NCBI RefSeq assembly: GCF_028858725.1
Contig: NC_084773.1
Coordinates: 10,096,350 to 10,160,349, forward strand
DNA: 64,000 nt
Source: Colius striatus
Taxonomy: Eukaryota > Chordata > Aves > Coliiformes > Coliidae
Reading direction: 5' to 3'
Within the stretch, counting starts at the first letter, position 1, and the number at the start of each line of letters is the position of its first letter. Made by a program: the position numbers and the translations under genes. Below the pieces are notes generated by a model. That model was not told where the DNA came from and ran no database searches. It saw nothing but the letters and a program-made list of their open reading frames with translations. Shown here piece by piece: positions 18,971 to 31,189 of this stretch.

Positions 18971-21900
18971 ATGTGCTGGGGGGAGGCAGAGGAGCTGGGT
19001 GGCCCTGTCCTGCCCACAGCCAGGCTCCCTGGGGAGCGGAGTCAACTCTGACCACCCATCAGCTGTGTGCCTTCAGTGCAGAGCTTTGCCACCCCCCCAG
19101 GCCCTGACCCAGGCAGGGGAGAAACCTGAGCCCTTGTTCCCTCGGGAGCACGCACCTGCACCCTCGTGAGGAGAAAGCCCATGCCCCTCCTGCCTCTCCC
19201 TGCTTTCCTGCTGCACCTGCCAAAGCTCCTGCCTCCCCTGCTCTGCCTGGGCCAGCCCTTGCTCACACCTGGATACCCCAGGGCTGTCTGCAATTCCCTG
19301 CTCATTTCACAGTACAATTCAGGGCACTGCTGTACGCCCCTGAGCTGGCTGCAGGGCTGCCAGGGGAGCTGTTCCTCACTGCACGGGGAGGGCTTGGTCA
19401 GTTACCAGAGGGCTTGGAGATTCTAATTAGAACGAACCAGGAGACAGCAGGAGGGGCTGTGTGTCGCCCTGCCCCACGTGTGTCCCCTGGAACCCTGTGA
19501 CCATGCTGGGGATGATCTACAACTAAAAATCAAATCATTAACTCACTGGGCCAAAACAGAGTGCTGGGAGAGGTACAGGGGCACCAAAGCCAGATGGAAG
19601 CTGCCAGTGGCACCCAGAGAAGTGGGATCAAACTCGTAATCCCAGAGACACCCTTAGCTTTCCAATCCTCCTGGCAGAGGAAAGGCAGTGCCACCCATCC
19701 TTCCCTCATCCTGCCTGGCTTAGGAGGCACCCCAGACCCCCAAGGGTACAGTGGAGCTTGTGCCTGTTACAAAGCCCTGGAGGGTTGACAGTGTGTCTCT
19801 GCATCTTCCCCTCCCTATCCCCAGAGGCTCTGCTTCATCAGCCTCTCAGCTGCTGGGCAGCTTCAGATCCTGCTTGTTAGTGGAAACCACGGCTGCAGAG
19901 ACAGCAGCTATAAATAGGCGGGATGAAGGCAGGCAGCCCCAGTGCCTCCAGTCCCCAGGGAGAGCTGCCCCAGTTCCAGAGGCTGAGAATAAACCAGCTG
20001 CTGCAAAGAGAGATGCTTTGGCTCCTCATCCTGCAGCTCCCTTCTGCCCCCTGTGCCACCCTCAGGGCAGCTCATGCAGGGGAGGCCCTTTGGGGGCCAG
20101 GGGCCCAGGGATGTCCCTGTGCTGGGGCTCAGTGTGCGGCCTTGGGCTCGGCAAGGGCCCCCTGGGAGGCAACCTCTGGCTCCTACAGACTTTTCACCTG
20201 GGTTATGAAATAGGATGGAGACACATATGCTGGGATATTCCCCAAGGCGAGCATCACCCCCAGGGTGGTCCCCAGCCTTTGTACCTGCTCCCCTGTGCCA
20301 GGAACCCACAGGACTGCTGCAAAGGCCCAGCGAGGAGGCATTTCACACCCCAAAGCATGAGACCAGGTGCCCTCCAGGCTGAGCTCTCACAAAAAAAGGC
20401 AGCAAAAGGAGCAGCCCACAGCAGCACGTACATCAGGGAACCCTTTCAACAAGCACACAGCAGCAGGGTGACCTAGAAACCAGAACAATTTCTGGATTCC
20501 TGCAAATGTACTCCTGACAATAAACTAGAAAAGGAGTAAGACAAAACATAGCACTTACAAGAAGCTCAGGGCCTGCAGGAACCGGGAGAGCATCACAGCA
20601 ACAACACCTGATGGCAGCAAATGCACTAATGAAGGCTGTAGTTCTTTCCCTCTGCCAAACTTAAAGGGAGCAGCCTCCAATCCATGGGATGGGAGAAAAA
20701 GGGGGAGGGCCATTGGGCCAGAACGGCAGGCAGCTGCTCACCTCCTGCAATCTTCCCCCTCAGCAATGAGGGCTTGAGGAGATCTGACTTCAAAATCATT
20801 CTTGTGGTTGGGTTTCATGAATTAAATGCATCCAAGGAGGTTTTGAAATGACCTCCCTTCTCAAACCTCAGTGACAGGCAGCCACTTGACAGATGTGTGT
20901 CCCAAGGTGCCTGCAGGGCAGCCCGAAAGGGTGTCCATCAGCAGAGCCATCAGGGAGCTCAAGCTCTCCTCCACGGAGCTCAGACTGTGCCTGCTTCACT
21001 GCATCCTTCAGCCAGGGTCAGCATGCTGGCTTTTGCCACCAGGGCCAGCCCAGCTGGTCCTTGGCCAGGGCTGGCCTTGCTGGCACCATTTTTTGATGGG
21101 TTAGGGATTTCCCTGAACTCCAGCTTTCTGAGGATATCCCTTATTTCTCCCAGGCTCAGCAGCTCATCAAGCACGAGGAATCAGAGCCAGCAGGTTCCTA
21201 AAGCATCGCAGTCAACATCAGGCAGGAATGTGGGCACTGCCTACAGGGAATCCAGGCAGGAGGGCTCCTCTTCCCTTCAGCTCTGCTCATGGGCATCTAA
21301 CCTGAAACCAGGGGGAATCCCAAGCTGATGCACAGGATGACCTCCATCCTCCTGAAAACTGCCAGGCCTTCAGGGGAGAGCTGAGAGCTGCAAAAGGACT
21401 GGGCTTTGTCCCTGCTGCTCTGCACAAAAGGTTTCCTGGGCTAGGAGGTTCATTTGTGATCTTGTTCAGGAAAAGAACTGGGGAGGCTGTGAGGAGCCTG
21501 GGGAGGCTGCAAGGAGCTGAGAGGCATCTGCCACAGGAACTGCAGAGCAGCAGAAGGAAAGGGAAGGCTTGGATAAAGGAGCACTTGAGACCCTCCATCA
21601 GATTAACACCTCATGGGTAATTAAAGCTGTGCCCAGCTGGTGATGAGTTTTGCTCCTGTGCAGAGTTTGGAACCAAAAGGCTGGAAGGGCTGAAATTTGT
21701 CTCCACAGCAAAGGGAACAAGAGAGCAGGAAAAAATTATACACAGAAGAAGGAAAAGGAAACCACACAAATGCAAGATTTGCTGGCGAAAGCGAGCAGCC
21801 ATGATTGCAGGTCCCCAGCTCAGCACAGCCACCTGCTCAGGGACTGGCACACGGCTCCTGCTGCTCCCCCTGGCCTCCCCACGCCCCACAGCTCCCCTTC

Positions 21901-23000
21901 TCACCAGGGCGCTACCAAAGCTTCTCCTGGGGCTCCCGGGCAGTCAGACAACAACTTCTCTCTCTTAGACTTCTTATGGTCCTCTAAGGGAAACTGCAGA
22001 ACTGAAGGCTCGCCCAGGAGGTCCAACCCATCCTGCAGTGGATGCTCGAACTTAGGGGATGGGGAGGAAATTGGGTTTTATAGTCAGGTGCATCGCCCCA
22101 GTCAGCCTCCTCCTGGGTGGGGATAGCCCCGTCCTATTTCTGTGCCATCCACCCTGTCCCCCCTCCCTGTGCTGACACCTCCCCTCTGCTCTACAGGGAC
22201 CAACCATTTCATTTGTTTATGTATTTATTTATTCCTCTAACCAAATAAAACTACCAGGCTGAACTGAGAGCAGATCTTGCAGGTCTGTGGTCAGCTCTGA
22301 GGGGTGCTGTGTCTCTACACCCTGAGGAAGCAAGTCCAAAAGCAAAGCTGCTTTAGGAATGCCACTTGTAGCCGCCGTGAGCCCAGGAGGTAGGGCAGGA
22401 GCAATGCCCAGCACCGTGCCAGCAGCTATGTGTCAATGCTGCCTGCTACCTCACATACGCCTGCACACCCATACATGCACCCCGCACCAGCACAGGGGGT
22501 TGGTGACCTCCCAGCTTAAACAACAGCCATGGTCTGACCCTTCACCTGTCTGTCCATGGACTCAGTGAGGCACAGCAACTGGGGAACTTGAACCTGGCAG
22601 CCACCACTCTGCAGACAGGCAGATGGATGTGCCACATGCTCTTTCACTGTGTCCCTCCATCCATGCCCAGGAGTGCTGCCTGGCTTCTAGTCTGCCCAGT
22701 CTGGCGGCTGCTCAGCACCATCTGATGGCTCTGGAGCAGTGGCCTGAGGAGCACCCAGCTGGATTGGAATCACTGCAGCATCTCACATCACCCATGGCTC
22801 CAGCTCCCTCAGCAGCACAGCATAGGCCATGTCCCAGAGCAGGACTGTGTCCCACTGGATGCCAGCACCGGGAAGAGTTCCACGTCCCCGTGGGCAGCAG
22901 TGCCAGGAGTGATGGGAGAAGGCCAAAGATCCCCACGGTGCTGGTGGGCCCACGGTGTGGCCGTGGCACCTTGGGCCTCCGCTGCCACTAGAGGCCGACA
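18971..23000. other. Intergenic sequence downstream of RPN1
   Basis: No recognisable protein gene, RNA gene or transposon. The one point of note is a CTATAAATAG element at 19908, described separately. Open frames are short and without recognised similarity. Confidence 0.5.
19908..19917. promoter_or_regulatory. CTATAAATAG element: TATA box or MEF2-type site
   Basis: CTATAAATAG fits both the TATA-box consensus (TATAAATA at 19909-19916, followed by GGCGGG) and the MEF2 consensus CTA(A/T)4TAG. The first ATG at a plausible distance downstream is at 20013; it opens a 66-codon frame with a hydrophobic start. Neither reading can be proven from sequence. Confidence 0.35.
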
Positions 23001-23011
23001 GTGCCCAGGGA

Positions 23012-23053
23012 GGCCACGCCATGCTGGCCACGCCATGCTGGCCACGCCACGCT
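23012..23053. repeat. Three tandem copies of a 14-bp unit
   Basis: GGCCACGCCATGCT is present at 23012 and 23026, and with one change (ATGCT to ACGCT) at 23040. A degenerate partial copy follows. Confidence 0.9.
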
Positions 23054-23164
23054 GGCCACCCCATCCCGCCCGGCCCCAGCCCACCGCCCGCCCTGGCACC
23101 TGGGGGACCCATTGCCCCGCCAGGCTCCTGCCCAGCCCTCACTGAGGATGCTGGCAGCATCTTT

Positions 23165-23360
23165 CTTTTTTGATTTAATTTGTTGTTTTGTTTAAATTTA
23201 TGATTGCTTCTTTCTCCCCCCCTCCCCTTCTCGCTCCTCCTCGTCCAATTTGTCTTCGAGGCTGACATGAGAGAAAACCCCAAATGACAGCGCCTGGCCG
23301 GCACAGTTTTACCACAGTATCCTGAAAAAGGCATCTGGCGAGCTGATAGTGCAGGGGGGC
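23165..23360. promoter_or_regulatory. Candidate distal enhancer with RUNX, ETS, E-box and GATA motifs
   Basis: An AT-rich then pyrimidine-rich block changes into a motif-dense segment. Between 23285 and 23349 one can read TGACAG (MEIS core, 23285), ACCACA (RUNX, 23311), ATCCTG (reverse of CAGGAT, ETS core, 23319), CATCTG (TAL1-type E-box, 23332) and TGATAG (GATA, 23344). The E-box and GATA motif are 6 bp apart, close to the spacing in known TAL1-GATA composite elements. The site lies 4.4 kb beyond the RPN1 3' end, in the interval where mammals carry the distal GATA2 haematopoietic enhancer. Orthology to that enhancer is a hypothesis; the motifs themselves are seen. Confidence 0.45.
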
Positions 23361-23600
23361 TCCGGGCGGGAGCCCCTGCCGGAAGCGGAGCGCTGGCGGC
23401 GGTTGAAGGGCCGATGCTTCAGCTTGGGCAGCAAACAGGAAACGTCCCCTGGGCCTGGGGAGCTCCTCCGGGGCTGCCCCGGGGTCTTGGGGCATAGCCG
23501 AGGCAGCTCATCCCGCTGGGGCCACGGCAGGCCCGCCGGGACCCCTGTCCTCCCTGCCCAGCCCTGCCGCCATCTTGTGCTGGGCCCCGTCTGGCACCTC
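23361..23600. promoter_or_regulatory. Small CpG-rich segment with YY1-type motif
   Basis: GC- and CpG-rich sequence following the motif cluster. At 23566-23580 it contains GCCGCCATCTTGTGC, identical over 15 bases to both YY1 motifs of the RPN1 promoter. This could mark an unannotated start site, for example of an enhancer or long non-coding RNA. No coding exon is recognised. Confidence 0.4.
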
Positions 23601-25859
23601 TGAGCTGCCTCCTCCTGCCGAGGCCAGCGGCCCTGCACACCATGGCTGGAGAAGCACTGTGGGGTCAGCGTGGGCCTCCTCTGCCGTGGCAGGCGAGACC
23701 TGGCTTTGATGGCTCTGGCTTCAGGAGATGTTCCCCACAGGTGCCACCGGCACAGAGCCCAGCCTGAAGCTGCTGCGGTGCCAGGGCTTCCAGGGGCAGT
23801 GGGCAGTATCCTCCTCCCATGGGGACACGAGGGCTACACGTGGTAGTGGCTCAGGTGGCCCAGCCACCAGCTGCAGAGCACTGCTTGGCCAGCGGCGATG
23901 CGGCTGCATCAACCCAACAGCCACGGGCTGGAGAAAGCTGCCCTCAGTGAAGAGCAACCCAATCCCACACCTCTGAGTTCGGCATGACATGGGGCACTCA
24001 AAAGAGAGGACAACCACCTAACACCTCTGAGAGCACACAGGCAGGCGGCAGAGAATCAGCAAGCTCATGGCTAAAGCAAGAGCCACACTGCACGTTGCAT
24101 CGGGTCCCTCCTCACCAACAGCAGATATTGGCCCAGGGACACAGGCTCTGCCAGCTGCCTCCATGTCATTGTGCCTCTGACCACTCAGCCCTCTCACATC
24201 CCTCTGCTCGGAACACAACTTGGTCCTCTCACACTGTCCTTCTCAGTTCCTGACTGTAGGAAGCTACTGGTCAGCCATGCAGGGCTCTGCCCTGGAGCTC
24301 ATTGTTAGGACAAGTCCTTGCTCTCAGCCAGGAACACAAGCAAAAAGGCACTTCTTGCCTTCTAGCTCTTCAACTGGCCTAGGGCTTGCTGGGCTTGGGC
24401 CAAAGATCAGAGATGCTGACTTAGCAAATGTCCTGCCAGGAGGAAATTTCCATGCTCACCGCCCACAGAACAGCACCACAGTGGCAACGGTTCAGAGTGG
24501 GGATGCAGAAGGCAATGCCCAGCAGCTCTTTGGCAAACTTGCCATGCAAAGAGAAAAAGAGACTGGTGAAGGAAGTGGCAATGAGGAGCTGGACCAGCCC
24601 CTGGGAGATGCTGCTCCTAAAGGCAGGCTGGTGCCCTCAGCCAGAGGGAGCTGCTCAAGGTGAGGGTCACATGAGGAGGAGAATTGAAGAGATGATGCTG
24701 AAAGAACAAATCCAAATGGTGTGGGGTAGCAGCAATCAGCAGGGATAAGGCGTGAGCTCAGGTATGGAGGAACAAGTGAGTACCAGCCCTGGGAAAGTAA
24801 ATTACCTGTGTACTCAAGTTCAAAAGTAAGTAATAGAGCTAGAGTATCAGAGTGAGCATCTTAACAGAGCTCCCTGTCCCACAGAAACTGGTCCCTGATA
24901 GCAAGGGCTGCTGTTCAGGATATATACCACCTGGCTTGTTTAGAAAGGAGCTGGCAGGGCAGAGCTGCAGAAGCTGAAGGCTCAGCATTGACCAGAGAAA
25001 TAAGTGTTCCTCACCTCTGAGCGAGGCTGTGGATTTTTGCATCCACCTGTGGATTCAGAACTCCTCTTTGCTTTATCCCAGCCAGCAGCCCAAGAGAACC
25101 CTGGCAAAGGGAACAGCCTCTGAGGTGGCCAGTGCAGAGCAGAAGAGCGGCCAGCTCACCCCACAGGGGCCAGAGATACGGGAGGAGGATGCACATCCCA
25201 TGAGCGGTAAGCAGGGCTTGTACCCTGCCTGCCTCCCTCCCTCCTCCCCCACCGCTGCGGTTCCTGTGCCCGCAGTGCCCCCTGCCTTCACTGGCACAGG
25301 CCAGGCCATGTCCCAGGACAGCTGTGCCCTCAACATCTGGTGTAGCTTCAGCCTTGGGGCATCCTGGTGCTGGAGGAGCGGAGCCCGCAGGAGGTGTTGC
25401 TGCCTTTGGGGTACCGGGTGCCTGTGCCACGGAGTGTCTCTCAATAGCAGCTTTATGAACAGGCAAATCTGCTGGAGCGCAGTGCTGAAACTTGCTGAAG
25501 ACTTGCAAGTGCACCTTAGTTTTCTTGCCTTGCATTCAGCATCCCCGGTTGTCCCAGCAGCCCGGTGAGGGGACAGGCGCAGGTGAGGCAGACGGGCGCT
25601 GCACACCCTGGCCTCGCAGCTCCTGCCACATGGACTGTGGGCTGCTTGCAGGATTCTGTCACCCACCTGGTGGTGCCTGGGGCCGTGCTCCTGAACCTCC
25701 TCCTCCTCCACACCACGGGAGTCTTGCAGCAGCTCTGCATGTGCTTGCAGCCTGCCCGTCCACGCAGACCCACAGGGAGGCGAGAGGGAAACCAAACTAG
25801 GAAGGGGCTGAAAAAGAAAATGCCTCTCCCTGACTACCCAGCCTAGGGGAGGGAAAAGT
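23601..25859. other. Intergenic sequence, nothing recognised
   Basis: No exon with similarity I can name, no transposon and no tandem array. Open frames on both strands overlap one another and look like chance. Confidence 0.5.
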
Positions 25860-25959
25860 CGTTATCTCCCCTTCTCCTCCTTCCTACGAGCGCAGCAGCC
25901 GCGGGGATGCTGTAGGGCAGCCGAGCCCCGGGGCGCGCAGGCCGCAGCGAGGGCAGCAG

Positions 25960-25973
25960 CCGCCAGGGGGCCC
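25960..25973 (+). promoter_or_regulatory. CTCF-like core motif
   Basis: CCGCCAGGGGGCCC, two bases from the common core CCACCAGGGGGCGC, in plus orientation and therefore pointing away from the motif at 6392. RPN1 lies between the two. Confidence 0.4.
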
Positions 25974-26011
25974 CGCAGCCCCGCGGGTGGCCGCAGCCGC
26001 TGCCGAGCCGA

Positions 26012-26034
26012 GCCGGGCCGGGCCGGGCCGGGCC
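26012..26034. repeat. GGGCC pentanucleotide repeat, about 4.5 units
   Basis: Perfect GCCGG-type repetition at the right edge of the CpG island. A GCCGA-type variant precedes it. Confidence 0.85.
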
Positions 26035-26060
26035 GCTGCCCTCACAGGCTGCTGCGTGGG

Positions 26061-29000
26061 AGCGTGCCCTGCGCTGGTGCTGAGGGGCTGGATACCCCTC
26101 CCTTGGGAGAGATGTACACAGAGCGCAGGGAACGGGGAGGAAGGCTGGGAGAGGACGTGGATTGCCTCACTCAGGTGGAAAGAGGGTGTGAGTCACTGAC
26201 GTGAATGTTGCCTGGCAGAGCAGCTGAGAAAGGAGGGCTAGAAAGAAAACCACCACCGGGGTCACCAAAGGTGATGGAGCAAAGGCGGCCCCCAAGAGGC
26301 TCTTGTACCTGCATGGCTGGAAGCTGCAGGGTCCCGGAGAGGCCGTGGTGACACCAGGAAATGAGGCAGTGCAGGAGACACTGAACAACCAGGCTTCTCT
26401 GGCAGTGCAGCGAGGCTGGAGCAGCTGCTAGCAATGCTGAGGGGAGCTTTGTTCTGCCAACCAGCCCTGGTGAAGCACCTTCTTGCACCCCAGAGCTCTC
26501 CCATCCCCGAGTTAGTGCTCGGGCTGGTGTGGAGGGGAGAACTCCCACCTGCAGCAGTGGGAGGACTTGCAGGACAGGGTCTGGCGAGGGCGATGCACGT
26601 GCTTCAGACAAACCCCTCGTCCCTTCTCTCCTCTAAGGCTGTAGGGGGGGATGCAGATCTGCAGATGGAGCAACGCCGGGAAAAGCAGCATCTAGCCTTC
26701 ACCAGCACGCTCCAGTATCTGTTTGAGTGCTGTCCGCCTGAGTTTCCTCCCCTCTGACAATCTGACATTAATCTCCCCCGCGCCGCTGTCCTGGTCACGT
26801 TCATTTTTATCACAGTTCCGTTAGTGCCAGGCTGAGCTTTCCGGGCGCCAGCGGGGCCCTGCGTGCGGGCCTGGTGCTGGTGCCGCCGGGCCCCCGCGGT
26901 CCCGCTGCCAGCAGGCTCCCCAGTGGGGCTGCCCCCCCTCGCCGCTGGGAGCTGCTCACCACATCAGGATACAGAGCGCTGCACCAATTCCGGCCGGGCT
27001 TATTTCAGCGCTCTGGTCAACCGCAAGCGCGGCGGGTTTCACAAACACGGCCTGCCGGCCCCACGCAGCCCAACGGATGCCCCGGCTGCTCCCCGACACC
27101 GCGCTGGCAACACGAGCCCCCCGCGGCCTCCCCACAGCCAGCACGGCCTGGGTCCGGGGCCTCTGCTCCAGGCCACCCATCCTGGGGCCAGGTGGGTGAG
27201 AAGCCCGAGGCGTGTGTTGAGCCTCTTGGGTCCTCAGCCCGGGCTGCGGCGCTTCAGATGGCACGTGGCAGGCCGTGAGCAAGGCAGAGGCTCTGTGGAG
27301 GCCGCCTGCCTTCTCCCAGCAGCTCGGGTGCCTCCGTGGCCCGGCTGGGCACAGCTCTGTGTGCCAGGCTGTTGTGGGGCAGGATGGGGCCGAGCCCAGG
27401 TGTGACCCATGCTGGAGGAGCTGGGGCAGGTGGGTGATGGCATGTGTTCAAATTACCCAACACTTCATCAGTTATCAGGGCAAATGGGTTATCAGAGCCA
27501 AGCAAAAGCTGGTGCTGTGTGTTGCGGGGTGAAGCTGTGGCTTCAGCAGGGAGCAATCACTGCAGCTCACTGATGGAGCAGCTCCTTGCATTGCTATAGG
27601 TGGCCCTGGCACTGCTTTGCCTCTCTTTTCAGCTCTGCTCGGGTGCAGGGTTCTACTCGTTTAAACTTGGCTCTTGGTGACTGAGGCTTCAGCAAAAATG
27701 TGGTGAGAAGAAACAGGAGTGAGCAGGCACAAAAGGACTGCAGAAAGCAGGAGAGCAGCTCTGGGAAATCCCGTGCACATGCACAAGCTCCCCCTGCCCA
27801 GTGCCTGCTTGAGGTATGGCTGTGTGCCCTGAGGAAGCAACAGCCCACAGGTAAAACCCATCTGTCCCCTAGCCCCTGAGGAGGCCTGTCCCCTCCCTCA
27901 CATGCCCATACAGGACCTGTTTTTGGGAAGGAGGTGCCACCCAACATGGTGCTGGTGTGGGTCTCCGGGCAGGAAAGCCCTGAGGAGCAGCAACCCAGCA
28001 AGGCAGAGAGGCTGTCACTCTCCAGGTTTTCCATTCTAATTACTCCTATTGCACATTACTACAAAATAAATAACTGCCCTTCTGCATGTGTTACCTGTTT
28101 CCCTGCACACCTCCCTTGTCCCAGGCTCTGCTGGTACCTTCACATATGTCCCAACACAACATCCCAGCGGTCTCCAGCACCTCCCCATGGCAGTGATGGC
28201 CTTGGCTGGCACAGAGAGATGCCCTGGGAAAAGCTGGCTGCAGCAAGGCATGCTCTGTGCCCCAGTGGGCTTCCCCTGCCCCCAGGAATTGTCAGAGGTG
28301 CTCAGATTCAGCAGTCCTCTCAGCTCCTCTGGAGCCAAATGTCATTTACAAACCCAGCAACTGGAGAAGCTGCTATCTGTCCTCAATACTCTGTGAACAA
28401 ACGCCGTGGCAGTGCCCTGTGCCCCATTTGCCTGCCTACAGGATCAGTGGTGCTGGGGGGTCCCGGGGCACATGGGAAGGGTGTCCTGGCAGAGACAGAG
28501 CTGCAAAGCAGAAGCACCTGCCCTGAGCACATCCCACCTGTGTCAAGAGGCAGAGGCTGCTGAGAGATGCTCCTCTCACCTGTCATCAGTGCAGCTTCTT
28601 CTCTTCAAGGTCCTATTGTGCCCCTTTGAGCACGCTGGGAAGCTTTGCCAGACTAATCCTGCCAGGTATCCACCCGCTCTGGACCTGAGAAAACAATACC
28701 AGCCCTTAACTTTCTAATCCTGGGAGCATTCACGCTGTGCTTTGAAGGCAGTCCTGCTTCAGCCCATCTGCAGGGCAGGGCTGGGAGCCTCTGTCCTCCC
28801 TTGACATCCCCTGACAGCTCCAGGAGACATCTCTCACCACCAGCCTGATGCGAGGGCACGGGTGGGATGGGACAGACTGCTGGAGGGAGCTCTGCCCATC
28901 ATCTCCCCTTTCCCCCCCTGCAGCAAAACCCAGCTAGAGGGGAAAGACACGTGCAAGCCACTCTTGGGATCTGCCCATTGCCTTTCCCAAAGCCCCAAGA

Positions 29001-31189
29001 GGGTGGCTCGGGGAAGCTTGCAAGGGGCTCTGAATCTGCTCAGACCTCCACAGGGACTGATCTGCACAGCCCAGATACCTGGGGAGGCAGCAGGTCCTGG
29101 TGGGAGAGGAGCAGGGTCTCAGAACTCTGACAGCCCCAGGGGTACCCCGGGGAATGCCACAATCCTCAGCCCCCAACCCTGCAAGGGCCAGGCTGCTGGG
29201 GAGCAGCGGGGTGTAACACAAACAGGAAAGCTGACAGGGACCCAGTCCTTCCCAGCTGGGACAGGAGAGAGACACGCTGCATCATGCTCAGGGCCCGAGA
29301 TGGGTGCACTGGTGACTGCAATGAGGACACCAGCACGGAACAGAGCCCAACCCCACGTGCCCATCCCACCAGAGTCCCCTCATCCCTTAATGCTCCATTC
29401 CCTGCCCACCCGAGGCTAGATGGCTTCCAGATTCCCTGAACCTAAAGACAAGTGTCTGTTGCCACCCTTTGAGTGGGAGCCTGGCAGGCTCAGCGTCCCC
29501 GATGAGGCTGCAGGGACCTTCCAGCCCGGCTGTGGGGAAGGGTCTGTCCCTGCGCAGCTCTCAGCTGCCACCGGGCTGCTGCAGCACCGGGAGCTCAGCA
29601 GACGGGAAGACAGGGAAAAATCTCCCGATGAGCAAATGAAAGGAGCCGAAGAGCCATCCAAACTCGCCATCCCAGAGGCTGGCTCGGCAAGCGCGGGGGT
29701 GTCTGTCGGCGCGGTGCCGGTGCCGCAGGAGGGCACCATCCGCCCGCTCTGCCGGCGCTCAGCGCCGGCCCCACTGCACACAGCGGCTGGCACCCCGCGC
29801 TGTGCAAAGGCACCTTAAACCTGCTCACATCTACGACGTGCTTTCTAATGCGCGGACCTGCCCCCGCTCCTGCAGCATCCCGAACGTCCGCACACACGGT
29901 GGGACGCATGAGAACGGGCAGGAGGGAGCAGGACCCAAGGGACAACAGGACCCAAGAGAGATGATACCTCAGCATCCCAAAGAGAGGAAGTGATCCCATG
30001 GCTCCTGAGGGCTCCTGGTCCTCCTGGGAAACAAGAAAAGCCTCACAGCCCTGTGCTGCATCTCTCTGGAGGGGCAATGCTGGTACTTCGGGGTTAGAAG
30101 CAGTGTAGTTTGGTGCACACTGTAAGGAAAGGGCTGGGTAGCCTGCACTCATCACCCTCTGGTGACGGGTACCCACCACAACCCCATGCTGAAACCACCG
30201 AAGTGTGGTAGGGGCAAAACATTGCTGAGTGCCCACCTGAGCTCAGCCATGCTGGTTCCTGCAGAACCCCAGCCCCACTCAGGGACTGCCTGCAGTCCTG
30301 GGAGTAAATGTGCCCTGGGCAAGAGGCTGAGATCCAAGCTAACAGCATGGCCCTGAGTTCAAAGACAGTCACACCTGAGTAGTAGGAAAAGTAGCTGGAA
30401 ATCCACAGTGGTTCCTGTTCTGGGACTTCGGCAAACTCCTGGAAAGACCTGACAGCTGGGGTCTGATATTTTTCAGGAAGATGGAGATTGGGGGAGCCTT
30501 TTCTGAGAGCCTCTCCGAGCCTTTTCTTGAGCCTCTGCTCACCACCTAGTTCTCCCACAATGGCAAAAAGCAGCCTGGCCAAAGCACAGCACAGCAAACA
30601 CAAACTTACTCCCTAGGCTTGAGCGTTGCAGTGACAGAGGAGGAGAGGTGACTGCCTGACCTCTCCTCATCCCTCCCTCAGGGTCCCCAGCACTGTCCTC
30701 AGCCCATGCCCACTGCAGACACCTTCACCTGCCCGGTCAGACTCAGGCACGTCCCCTGTCACCCTGCTGCTTGCCTTTATTTGCAGCACCTTGCTGCTGC
30801 CTGCCAGCGCCGGGCCTCTGTCAGCGGCCTCATCCCCCCTGTCAGCGCCCCGGCTGCCGCGCAGGTGTGAAGACAGGACAGCCCTTTGTGTGTGAGCCTT
30901 CCCCTGCCGCCCGCAGCTCCCTCCAGCCCTGGCACGCTTCCCCTCAGCTTTTCATCGCCTCTCCTCTCGCCCATCACAAAGGGCAGCCCTGTCCTGTGTG
31001 GGGACGGGAGCCGCAGCGGGATGGCGTGTGCTGGGCGGCACATGCAGGCTGGGCTCCCCGGGGCCGGGCTCCCCACAGAGGGAACCAGGGAGCAAGGTGC
31101 AGCTCCTGGGCAAACTGGGATGGAAGGCAGGACACAGCCCTAAGAGAGCTGGCTCACTGGCACTCCTGGATGCCATTGGATGTCATTTC
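26061..31189. other. Intergenic sequence with a GC-rich patch at 26.8-27.3 kb
   Basis: No gene recognised. The patch at about 26.83-27.30 kb is GC-rich with moderate CpG and is preceded by an AT-rich segment holding TTATCA (GATA type) at 26807. A second small CpG-rich patch lies at about 29.64-29.83 kb, inside a 132-codon open frame (29420-29818) that resembles nothing I know. Confidence 0.5.

Larger units (their letters stand above)
25860..26060. promoter_or_regulatory. Short CpG island with CTCF-like motif and GGGCC repeat
   Basis: A compact CpG-rich segment in otherwise moderate-GC sequence. It contains a CTCF-like motif at 25960 and four GGGCC units at 26012-26034. It could be an insulator or an unannotated promoter. 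No coding exon is attached that I can recognise. Confidence 0.5.

Noticed and set aside
22983-22999. Third CTCF-like word TGCCACTAGAGGCCGAC
   Set aside because: Mismatch in the core GGG makes it too weak to list as a site without a matrix score.
29420-29818. 132-codon plus-strand open frame
   Set aside because: No similarity recognised, no splice or promoter context; kept only as a note because a small CpG-rich patch overlaps it.
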